Below, one piece after another: positions 1 to 9,585 of a DNA stretch of 64,000 bases. Under the pieces are notes generated by a model. It was not told where the DNA came from. It was given only the letters and a program-made list of their open reading frames with translations, and did not search any database. The stretch comes from Cryptomeria japonica (taxonomy: Eukaryota > Streptophyta > Pinopsida > Cupressales > Cupressaceae): assembly GCF_030272615.1 (NCBI RefSeq), contig NC_081414.1:312060164-312124163 (forward strand), given 5' to 3'. Made by a program: the position numbers and the translations under genes. How positions within the stretch are numbered: position 1 is the stretch's first letter; the number at the start of each line of letters is the position of its first letter.

Positions 1-1533
1 GAGTAGGCAACTATGTTGGTTTAGGCGGTGCAGCAGTAGCTACAGGAGGAGGCATTAAAGCAGGAGGTTGTGGCTGCTGAACAAGAGGTTGATATCCAGA
101 AGATTGGGCTAGCCATGATTGGTTTCCCCTCCATTGAGAGGTAGGTTGCCAATTCCCTTGAAACTGGTTCCCTTGATCCTAAGGTGGATACCAGTTCCCC
201 TGTGGCTGCTACCACTGTGGAACTTGATTAGCAAATTGCTTCATTTGGCCTTGTGACCCATACCAATGGGGATAGTTACAAAAATTTTGAGAATACTGTG
301 ATTGCCATTGGTTATTTGGTGCATACGAATTACCACTATAACCAGAAAAAGAAAGTGGATTGGGTGGCATACCTTGTCTTTGAAAATTTGGTCTTCTTTG
401 AGCAACATAGAAGACTTTCTCGTCCTTACCTTGAACTGGTTTGAAGTCAAGTACTTCCACGTTTGCAACCATCTTACATTTGCAATCTTTCTTCCATTGT
501 TTACAATGAGGACAGAATTCTACAAGGAATGCATCAGCTTCCTCATGCTTCTTCTTAGCTGTCAATGTATCCAACTGGGTAGCCATATTGTTTATAATGT
601 TCTCCTTGAAGTCCTTTAACAGATGACTAAGTTCCAATCTAGAAACTCCAGTTTCAGATGCTGATAATGGTGCCCCTGGCTTAAATCTCCTATTCTTCTT
701 AGATGTAGATCTAGAATACTTCTTGCAAATTTGTCCTATTTCAGCCCAAGTAGATTGAGTAATGTCACCTCCTCCCATAAGATCTAAGGAATTGGTGCAT
801 TCATCATTGATACCCCTCAAAAATATCAATTTGAGGGAATCTTCATTCAGACTACTATGCTTGGACTTCTTGACACTAAACAGAATCCTTTCCAGATAAT
901 CTTCAAGACTCTCATCTTCAGTTTGTGTCATTCTAAAGATATCATCCCCATGAAGATCAGTGCCTCTACAATAATCTTTGTATTTTGCAAGAAACAATTG
1001 TTTCATCTCATCCCATGTGTTGATTGTGCTACTACCCAAGCTCATAAACCATCTCAAGGATGACTCCTTCAAAGTGGTAGGAAAAATTTTGAGTCTATGG
1101 GCATCTGTAGTATAGTCAAAACTCCTACAAAGAACATCAAACTCAACAGAAATGTATTCGGATCCTCTGTCACCAACCCATAGAATTTAGGGAGTGAAGA
1201 TGTTGGAATGTTCTTGAGGTTAGCATTATCATGTTGATCAAAGATAGGAAACTCGAACGTTGGATCTGGTGGTGGTGGTGGTGGATTATTCCCACCAGGC
1301 GGAGGGTTCCCTTGCATTGGACTTGTGGGGGTTGTTACTATAGGAAATTATTCTTCTTGTGGACCAAAAAGGAACTGAAGACTACCTTCTAGAAATTTAG
1401 ATTCAGGGTGATTCAAATTTTGTGGGGCTTGGTAAAGTTCAGCAAAATGATTTATATCTGGGAAATTATCTTTTGCATGATTAGGATGAGTGGGCAGAAA
1501 TCTACCTCTGGGGTCTCTTCTTCTGCTATGCAT
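1..1533 (-). pseudogene. Ty3-type gag of element E0 (decayed, runs off left edge)
   Basis: Read on the minus strand from about 1533, this is a retrotransposon Gag, the capsid protein that packages element RNA. It starts with a short basic stretch (MHSRRRDPRGRF), passes through a proline-rich linker near 1317-1250, and then enters the Retrotrans_gag fold. The fold is recognisable from SLRWFMSLGSSTINTWDEM near 1060 and ESLEDYLERILFSV near 910. The C-terminal part (about 450 to 1) is rich in Gln, Pro, Asn and Tyr. It has a Cys/His cluster (CPHCKQWKKDCKC) near 490 rather than a classical CCHC knuckle. The frame is broken by a stop near 1348, a frameshift near 1145, and stops near 207, 180 and 13. 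Protease and pol would lie left of base 1. The long proline-rich Gag and the primer site at 1607 suggest the Tat/Athila branch of Ty3 elements; that placement is inference. Confidence 0.8.
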
Positions 1534-1606
1534 GCAAATTCATGAAATTTTCAACCAATTAACTAGAAGCTATAATAACCATAAAAGGTTCTTAGTTTGA
1601 CACCAT

Positions 1607-1623
1607 CCCCGGCAACGACGCCA
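1607..1623 (-). other. Primer-binding site of E0, tRNA-Asp type
   Basis: On the minus strand this reads TGGCGTCGTTGCCGGGG. It matches the complement of the 3' end of plant tRNA-Asp (GTC) at 16 of 17 positions. It lies directly downstream of the probable 5' LTR end (TGTCTAC on the plus strand at 1628) and upstream of gag, where minus-strand DNA synthesis would be primed. Confidence 0.8.
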
Positions 1624-1627
1624 AAAA

Positions 1628-2800
1628 TGTCTACTCCAACTATAATAATAATAACTCTAATTGAAATCTCAATCCAAAGTTTGGACATTCATTTGGTAAA
1701 GTTATTATTTTCATGGCTAGTGTTCATTTAGTTATCAACCCAAGGACGTAAAAATTGAAATGGGTATGCACTAAGCTCCTTCAATGGCTATTCTGCATTG
1801 CTGCAGTAACTAACATTATGCAGAAAGGAAAAGCAAGAATGGAAATCATAGAAGGCTACATGAAAACTTATAAAAACTATGCTGGAATGATCTAATATAA
1901 ATAACAGAAATCACTTTGTTCTGGCTTGGCTGTAGGAACAATCAGTAGATCTATTTCCAGTGGCTACAGGAACAATCCAAGCATGAACTTCTACTGCAAC
2001 TAAAGAAGAAGTAATTTCAATGAACATAAACACAGGATCACTCACCAAGTGGGCCCCCTTGGATGAGTGATATCAAGCTTCCAACAAAATACTTTTAACA
2101 GATCAGAACAACATATTTTTCATTCATTTCTTCCTGAAAATGATTACATGTTCTAAAAGAAAAACTCCAGAATGCTTGTCAAAATTCTCTGCTCTATTTC
2201 TTTCTATTCTGTCTAACCTCTAAGAAAAAGGAAGAGCTTATTATAAAGAAAAGGTCAACTACAATGGACAACTCAAATCACACCCAGAAGAAGAGGTGGA
2301 TGATTGACAGATGAAGAAGATAACTAGAGCTTGGCTGCAGGAAAAGTGGATCTAAACCAAACCACAGTCTTTGCACGTTGTAGTGATATTTTGTGAATTC
2401 AATGCTGACTAGAGTTAAACTCCCATAGTGATGTATGGTTGCTCCAGTTATGCCATATCTTGCGCTCGCTCGGCTCCTCTTCAGTTTGATCTCCAATTAT
2501 CTCATACGTGATTCTTCATTCCTTAGGCATGAAAGAAGAACATCCACCGTGGCATCATTTATTATCTGCACTAAACAAAAGCAACATACAAAGACATGCA
2601 TACGTATTTTACTTAATTAATACATTCATTAACTCACATATGACATTATCCCAAATAAGCCGTATAACAATAGGAACAAATCACTTAGCTAAAGGAATAA
2701 ATTGGCATGGCTACAGGAATAGACCGAAAAAGTTCAAACATGATTTCATAAGTTTAGGTTTAACACATGGAATACATATAGTCAATTAACAATACTTTAC
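1628..2800 (-). repeat. Probable 5' LTR of E0, right end unresolved
   Basis: The element-proximal end is at 1628: on the minus strand the LTR ends ...GTAGACA, followed by a 4-nt spacer and the primer site. The far end cannot be fixed, because the partner LTR is outside the window and no clear TG end was found; 2800 is only an estimate. Two stretches with the phrase 'ggctacaggaa' (near 1967 and 2709) suggest internal duplication. No long coding region lies inside. Confidence 0.5.
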
Positions 2801-4348
2801 TACCACAATGCAACCCAAAAGATGTCAAAAACCTAAGAGTTTTGATGGTAAAAACATGACAAAGTATCAACTTATCAGTTATTAAAATACAATTCAAATT
2901 CAAGTAGCACAACCTCTCCAAATTTTTGACGATAAGAACAACTTTTGCAAGTTTGAAACTGGAAAAATAGTTTCAAAGCTTCATTAGTTGTAGTAAAAAA
3001 TATTACTCTCCAGCACTATTCTTAAGAACTAGACGTAAAATGGGTTCTTCCCATATTGTGGAGGCTAAGTGGTGGTTTTCTTGTTGTTGGAACCACTAAG
3101 GTTCAAAACCCCACTTCTCCATTATGATGGTAGGCCAAAAATATTTCACATGATACCCAAGGGTGTGTCATAGTAGCATCTCTAGTCAAGTTAAAAATTT
3201 TACCCAACACTTTCAAAAAATGATTAAAAAACCATCCTAATGTCATTTTACATCCCACCACAAACCCTCACCATATCAATGCTTCAAATGTTGCTCTCAA
3301 TCCTCTAAAATTTCAACAAGAAACACTTGAGATGAGGCAGCTAACAAACTACCAAACAATTGTGACTTCAACAAATGAAAAATAGAAGTACCACTAGGAA
3401 ATTTGGAGTACAATGAAACATGTTTGAAACAAACATTGAATGTATGCACCATTACATGTATTTTATGAATCCCACTTCCTCAAGAAGAGTAATTAGTGAC
3501 ATCTTTGTTTCAACTTAGATATCAAATTAAATGCAATAATAGATCAATCAATGACTAGGGCAAATTTTTATATTTCCATTACCTAAGTACATTTAGAATT
3601 AATAATAATATGTGTATGAACATTCAAAATTCAAAAATTACAAACAATTAGAAAATTAGTGTCCAAAATTCCTTCAAACCATACACTAAGGCCCTCAATC
3701 AAGCACATATCACCATGACCCAAATTATGTCTCAAACATAACAAAATTACAATCTAGACAATCAAACTAGTAAATATTAACTCAGAAGATTTGTTTTAGA
3801 CATATTTGCAAATGAACTTCCATGGTGAAGTTTTTCATGTCACAGTGTAGCTCTGAAATCCAAAATCCTCCTTAGAATAGTATAGATTGCAACACGCAGC
3901 AAAATATCATCCAAAATTTCAAGGCAAAACAAGATATTGTGACCAAAGTTGATGAATATGGATACAAATATAGGTACGGATATAATATCGGATACAACTA
4001 CGCCTTTTTTGAAGACCTTGAATATGAATACAACATTTGTAAAAGTTACATACAGATATATTTAACACAATTTTATGAGTTATTAGAAGAGATTTTTATT
4101 AAGTTAAAAGAATATAGACACATAATTGCTACACAAATAATTATAAGTTAATTTAACAATTTATGATATGCAAAAATAGTATATTTGCATTGGAAGATAA
4201 CCAAAAAATGAGTTGTTGAAATAGAAAAACATTTCATTTGTCTTCTTTTGGTTTTGTTTATACAAAAAAAAATGCATGACTAAAGTTTTTCAAGTTTAGG
4301 AAGATTTACATCAAGTTTTAAATAAATCAAATCACACAATATCTAGAA
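2801..4348. other. A+T-rich intergenic DNA left of C1
   Basis: No gene is supported here. The region is A+T-rich and has frequent stops in all frames. Two items stand out: a tRNA-like promoter pair at 3063-3110 and a GATAC-rich stretch at 3945-4000 that gives a spurious Tyr/Gly-rich reading frame. Confidence 0.6.
3055..3190 (+). repeat. Possible tRNA-derived SINE remnant
   Basis: A box-A-like motif (GGCTAAGTGG, 3063-3072) is followed about 37 nt later by a box-B-like motif (GGTTCAAAACC, 3100-3110). The pair resembles the internal RNA polymerase III promoter of tRNA-derived SINEs, and the spacing fits. No poly(A) or T-rich tail and no target duplication could be assigned, so this could be a chance match or an isolated tRNA-like fragment. 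Confidence 0.3.
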
Positions 4349-4682
4349 TGTTAGAATAAGTCATAACAAAATTAGTATATGTGTCAAAGAGTTGTAATAT
4401 AAAACAATAACTAATTGAAGATATATCCCATAGATCCAATTAGTTTCAAGTTAGCTATTAAAGAGTCATTTTACCAGTCCATGTGCTTCTATATGATGTC
4501 TATCATTTCTATTTACATGTCACTATATGTGTTTGATGTCAGTCTACTTAGCGGACGTTTAGGAAAGTTGTTTGTCTCGGCTACTATATATACGCGTATT
4601 ACTTGTTCAATAAAATTTGAATCAAATTCTTATGTTTTCTATGCGTTTATTTATGATTTGTTCTAATACTCTATTTTTCTGA
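4349..4682 (+). repeat. C1 5' LTR
   Basis: Starts TGTTAGAATAAG and aligns along its length with 28370-28682. Shared blocks include AACAATAACTAATTGAA, AAAGTTGTTTGTCTC and TTGTTCAATAAAAT. A TATA-like run (CTATATATAC, near 4584) and a poly(A) signal (AATAAA, near 4611) sit where the U3/R and R/U5 parts of an LTR would be. The 3' end is approximate because a terminal CA is not preserved. Confidence 0.88.
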
Positions 4683-4684
4683 TT

Positions 4685-4696
4685 TGGTATCAAAGC
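4685..4696 (+). other. C1 primer-binding site
   Basis: TGGTATCAAAGC lies 2 nt after the LTR end. It matches the complement of the initiator-Met tRNA 3' end used by most Copia elements, with one change from the common TGGTATCAGAGC. Confidence 0.8.
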
Positions 4697-5000
4697 TAGC
4701 TTTGAGGTTTCTAGAGTGTTGGCATATTCTAGGTTGTAAAGGTGTCTTGTTGAGCAACAAAAAAGTGTTGAGAGAGAAATAAAAGAGGTTTGAGAGAAAA
4801 GATTCTCAAGGCTGCAAACATTAGAGAAAAGTTGAAGTCTCCAAGGCTCATAGCTAGACATTGAAGGAGTTGCAAAGAGGTAAATTTGTGTCTTAGTGTG
4901 TTGTTGAAGAGTGTTGATTGTGACAGTGTCTAAGGTGACTGAGAAGAGTTGGTCTCAAGGTGTAATAAATTGGTAAAAGTTTCTTTTTGTTGATTTTCTA

Positions 5001-5833
5001 ATGGCCAATCTCATAAATACTTATCTAACAGAGTCAAATAAGTTAGATGGTTTCATTTATGTTAATTCGAAGTTCAAGATACAAAATTTAATGAAAGGGT
5101 ACAGAGTGTGGAGCATTGTAAATGGTATTGAGGCCTAATGTTGTTAAATATTAGGAGAAAAGAGAATACAAAGTTAAGATTCTCTTGTGTATGCCAATAA
5201 AAGATGCAGTCATCCCTCATATAAGAGATATCACTAATTCTAAAGATTCTTGGACAACTTTGAAAGGTTTGTATGAGATTACAAACACAAATAATTTTTA
5301 TTTATTTTTATTTTATTTTAACATTTGATTTGGATGAAGCCCCTTCTTGATACCTTTTGTCCTCTTTATACCTGTAGTTCTGCAATTTACCTCCTCCTTT
5401 GTTCTTTGACTATATCTTTCCTTTGGATGGCTTCTTGTCTTTGGCCATCAAAGTTGAATCTACACTCTAAATTTTGTTGTCCATGTGCTTCTTCCTCTCT
5501 TATTCTTGTAGGCCAAATTCTCAAAAGAAGGTGGCTTTCCTCTTGCATCCAAACTAGTAATGAAGACATGATAATCACTAACCATTTGATTCAATGTATT
5601 AGTTACTAGATCATTATTAGAAACTTGTTCACCAATGTCAACTAATTTATCCCTTAACTCCTCAACCCTGGATAAATAATCACTAGCATTTTCATTTACT
5701 TCTATTTTAATTGAGAGTAAGTTTCTTTATAAAAACTAAAAATAAATAAAAAAATTATTGTGGTAAACTTGGGCATTATGCTTATGAATGTTGGAAAAAG
5801 AAGAATAACAAGTCCAAAAACAAAGGTAGTTAC
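5001..5833 (+). pseudogene. C1 Copia gag, internally inverted
   Basis: The plus strand encodes the Gag N-terminus from ATG at 5001 (MANLINTYLTESNKLDGF) through WTTLKGLYEITNTNN at about 5250-5295. The next part of the UBN2-type Gag is missing from the plus strand. It appears on the minus strand of 5736-5311 (for example NENASDYLSRVEELRDKLVD). The plus strand resumes at 5756 with most of a CCHC zinc knuckle (YCGKLGHYAYEC), whose first Cys falls at the breakpoint. An additional stop is present near 5138. Gag would form the capsid and bind element RNA; this copy cannot. Confidence 0.85.
5311..5736 (-). other. Inverted segment of C1 gag
   Basis: This block is in reverse orientation relative to the rest of C1. 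Its minus strand encodes exactly the missing middle of Gag, then a Gly/Lys-rich linker ending SSKSNVK that should lead into the zinc knuckle at 5756. The flanks form a 16-bp perfect inverted repeat: TTTTTATTTATTTTTA at 5295-5310, and its reverse complement within 5737-5754. Confidence 0.85.
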
Positions 5834-7282
5834 TTGAATAGTGAGGATGAAATAAGTGATAACCTTCATGATTTAAAGTTGTTTATTTTTTATGTTCCTC
5901 TTTCAGCTTTTCTAGATGAGTGTAATAATTGGTTTATAGATTCAGGTGCATCAATTCATATGTCAGGTCGTAGAAATTGGTTTACAAACTTTCATGAGAA
6001 AAATGATGGTAGTAAGATTTATTTAGGAGATAATAGGTCTCATGACATAAAAGGATATGGTGATATAAATGTGCAACTACTTAAAAGATGTGTAAAGTAA
6101 CTTTATTTAATGTAATGTATGTCCCAAGAATTAAGAAAATTTTGATTTCAGTTTCAGCTATTATTGATCAAGGTCTTAAAGTTGAGTTCTTCAAGACAGG
6201 TTGCCAAGTAAAGGATAAGAAAGATCATTGTAATGTGATTGTTAGAGGCATTAGAATAGGAAGCTTGTATAAACTTGATATGAAAGTGGAAATTCATCAA
6301 GAAATGGCTTCTATATGTGTATCCATTGAAGAGCTATGGCACAAAAGGTACGATCATCTAAATCTTAAGGATCTTATTACTCTCCAAAGAAAAGAGATGG
6401 TGGATGGTCTTCCGGTATTAAAGGATGGACAAATTAATTGTGATGGTTGTGCATTGGGTAAACAACATAGAAATGAATTTGCAATAAAGTCTAATCAAAG
6501 GCAAAGTGATATTTTTGAATTAGTACATTTAGATGTATGTGATCCCATGCAAACTCAATCACTTGGGGAGCTTCTTACTTTCTTATATTTCTTGATGATT
6601 GCACTAGATATACTTGGGTGTATATCTTAAGAAATAAGAGTGAAATGTTTGAATATTTCAAAGAAGTTAAAAGTAAGTTGAAAAAACAAACATCTTAGAA
6701 TATTGATATTCTTAGATCAAATCAAGAGGGGAATATACTTCAAAAAAAAATTGTGAACTATTGTAAAGCTAATGGTATTCTTAAGAAATATACAGTTGCC
6801 TATATTCTATAACAAAATGGTATTTCTAAAAGAAAACATAGGACAATTGTTGAACGTGCTAGGAGTATGATACAAGGAAAGAACCTCCCTAACAATTTGT
6901 GGGCTAAAGTAGTTAGTACAAATGTTTATTTCTTGAATAGAAGACCCACCAAGTATCTAGAAATTAAAACTCTATATGAATCTCTTATTGGTGTTAAACC
7001 TATTGTTAAGACATTTGAGAATCTTTGGAAGATATTTTGTCGAATAGGAAAAAACTTGATGCAAAGTCAATCAAATTTAATTGTATTGGTTATTGTGTTG
7101 ATCATAAGGCCTACAAGATGTATAATCTAGCTACTCATAGGGTGTTTGATAGTAGAGATGTCATATTTCATGAGTTTGCAAATGATGTTCAAGAAGAAGA
7201 AAAGGACAATAACTCTAGTTCATGGAAACTACTTGAAAAAAACAATGAAAGATCAGATATTGCAAATAAGAAAACTCATGAT
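5834..7282 (+). pseudogene. C1 pol, first part: protease and integrase
   Basis: The protease is marked by WFIDSGASIHMSG at about 5933-5970, with the catalytic Asp-Ser-Gly. A GAG-pre-integrase zinc module follows (LWHKRYDHLNLKDL, then CDGCALGKQHRNEF, about 6335-6480). Then comes a damaged integrase core (FELVHLDVCDPMQT near 6517, ARSMIQGKNLPNNLW near 6855) and the VFDSRDVIFHE block near 7142. Breaks: a frameshift near 6088, loss of frame near 6590, stops near 6697 and 6811, and a frameshift near 7030. The coding trace stops at 7282, where C2 is inserted, and continues at 26690. Confidence 0.88.
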
Positions 7283-7287
7283 CAAAG
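7283..7287 (+). repeat. C2 target-site duplication, left copy
   Basis: CAAAG precedes the first base of the C2 5' LTR and is repeated exactly at 26685-26689 after the end of its 3' LTR. The C1 reading frame is continuous across the single restored target site. Confidence 0.92.
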
Positions 7288-7673
7288 TGTTGGCATTGGT
7301 TTGTCATTGATGTCAATAAGGTGCATGGATGACAAGATCATGCATGTCAAGATGAAGCAATTTGATAGAGACGATGCAAAGAAGATATTCAAACAGAGAA
7401 CAAAGAGGATGAAGGCATTCAGGTTGGTAGAAAAAAATGATCGAGCGCTTAAATGGATAGACCTCTATGTGTAATGGAAGTATCGTTGTAGTCTATGGTC
7501 TTCATATTAACCGGGGTGTGTTGCTTTGGACTTCATTACACAAAAATGGATGATCAAGATGCATAAGAAAAGTCCTCATATTGTGTGTTCAAAACGCAAT
7601 TGTTGATATGCATCTACATATGAAATGGACAATCGAGACCAAAATAATCCCACCGATTGTAAGTAAGTCTTTG

Positions 7674-7866
7674 CCGCAACCCCGTAAACTGGAAAACATC
7701 CACCACAGAGACACCTTTGATACAGTGGGAAAAGGGACCGCAGCCCCGCAAACTGAAAAAAACAGCCACCGTCGAGACACCTGCGATACGGCAGGAAAAG
7801 GGACCGCAACCCCGCAAACTTAAAAGCGGCCACCTCCAAGACACCTGTGGGATCGTGAGAAAAGGT
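7674..7866 (+). repeat. Three-copy tandem array in C2 U3 (about 65 bp)
   Basis: Units start at 7674, 7738 and 7804, each with CCGCAACCCC-like bases, a GCCACC-like segment, GAGACACCT and a GGGAAAAGG-like end. The same array, partly degenerate, is in the 3' LTR around 15328-15432 and 19173-19260, and G3 is inserted within it. Confidence 0.85.
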
Positions 7867-8054
7867 CATCGTAGACCTGTTGATGAGCAACAAACCTTAG
7901 CCAAGACATCTGCTGTATCACAAGTAGATAACATTGCTTGAGGGCCCCAATGAGGATGATGCTTTACACGCAAACCGATTAGGTTGCACGAAAGGATGTT
8001 GGGTCCCACGTGTCCACCTTCTAAGTCGAAAGTGTACAAGCGTTGAAGAACGTG

Positions 8055-8290
8055 GAACTTGTTACTCATTGAGATATCTTTTTGCATCTCACCGAGTATC
8101 CAAGTGACAAAGTGGCAGATGAAGTGCGAGCAAAGTATGGACTTGCTACTTGTTGAGATACCTTTTTGCATCTCACCGAGTGTCTGAGTGACGACGTGGA
8201 AGATGAAGTGAAAATTCCCGAGGTAATGACTCGCTACTTGCTAAGATTTTTTTTTGTGTCTCATTGAGCATCCAAGTAAGTATGAGAAGG
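8055..8290 (+). repeat. Three-copy tandem array in C2 U3 (about 85 bp)
   Basis: Units aligned at 8057, 8141 and 8229 share ACTYGYTACT, then GAGATAYCTTTTTGCATCTCA, then CGAGTRTCYRAGTGACRA. The third copy is the most diverged. Related copies occur in the 3' LTR at about 19447-19680. Such U3 repeats often hold enhancer elements; a function here is inference. Confidence 0.8.
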
Positions 8291-9513
8291 CAACATCGAA
8301 GAGATAGGTTAATGACACACCGACTGCATGAAGACAAAGTGTAAGAAGGGTATGTCATCAAGACATTCATAGGTCTCACCGATTGGTCAATGAAGCGGTG
8401 AAGTGCATTCTCATCGAAGAGAGTTTCTTTTTGTTTGTTCGATTGACTAAGGAAGAGTGAATTAATGCTGACAAAGAACTGCTGGATGAGAATACCCAAA
8501 ATGGTAAATGGATGTCTGATCAAATCATATCATAGAGATTGGCCAAAAAAGAAGAAAAGGATGCAATTAATGTCGACGATTGCCAGACTGCAGAAATGAG
8601 ACAAGATCGAATGTGTTAGTGACTCGAGAATAATTGAAACCTTCAGATGGTGGGAAATCCTCAAATGAGTAGGCGAAGCTACTAAAAATAGTAATTTGAT
8701 TGCCGAGATTTAAAACAGAAGATGACTAAGGTGCATTCAATGATGATGGCCCACAATCTACAAGGTAGGTGGAAAATCAAGTCTTTTTGCATCTCAAGAA
8801 GTTTTGGTTCAGATGGATGGCAGGAGATTGCTTAAGGAAGAAGTAGACTATCATTGATAGATAGATTGTTGGCGTATAGAGAGAATAGAGGAGAAAGTGG
8901 GTGCAGAAGTGAGAACTATGTGTGTGCAAAAAATAATGAGAGATCAACACAGAAAGAGATTGCACACAGAGTGATCGGGTGTGAGGATCAATTAAGGTAG
9001 AGACATTGTGATGAAGATAGAGAATACTTGCAAATGTTGTGTGATTGAAGACATAGAGAAGAGACAAATAGTTTGAAGCAATAGTGGCAAAGAACCCAGT
9101 TGTATAATCAAGTGCAGAAAAATACAGAGAGTTACAAAATATCATTTGTTCAAGGTACTTAAATTGTAAATGATATTGAAATTTATTTATTGTATATCAT
9201 CTGAGTACGTGCTCAGATCAGCGGTTGGTGCTCCTTTGGGTTGGTTCTCATAAAATTGTAATTAAGATTATTTCATTGTGAGGCTAGATTAGGCAATAGA
9301 CTCTAGCATCTTTTCTCACCAAGATTTTTCCCACATTTGGTTTTCCTCATACATTTGGTGTAATGTGTGCACTTTCCTTGTGTATGTGTATTTAACATCT
9401 CTCTACATTGACTTTCTTGTTTTTTGTTATTTGTGTTTGGATGCTTAGAAAGTTAATTTTTTATATCCACTGATTCACCCCCCCTCTCAGTGGACTATTT
9501 GTTTTCCTTCAAT

Positions 9514-9526
9514 TGGTATCAAAGCC
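9514..9526 (+). other. C2 primer-binding site
   Basis: TGGTATCAAAGCC begins 2 nt after the LTR end. It matches the initiator-Met tRNA complement apart from one A for G. Confidence 0.85.
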
Positions 9527-9585
9527 TTAGGTTCCATGTTTGATAGATTTCTCTAGCTTGGGTAGATTCCAGATTGTGATCACAA

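Larger units (their letters stand above)
7288..9511 (+). repeat. C2 5' LTR (2.2 kb)
   Basis: Starts TGTTGGCATTGGTT and ends ATTTGTTTTCCTTCA, followed by a 2-nt spacer and the primer site. Homologous blocks occur in order in the broken 3' LTR at 14895-15432, 19173-20040 and 26021-26684. The U3 part contains two tandem arrays (7674-7866 and 8055-8290). Reading frames inside it are short and not coding. Confidence 0.92.

Noticed and set aside
3939-4151. Tyr/Gly-rich ORF (MTKVDEYGYKYRYGYNIGYN)
   Set aside because: Produced by a GATAC-type simple repeat. The composition, not homology, gives the open frame.
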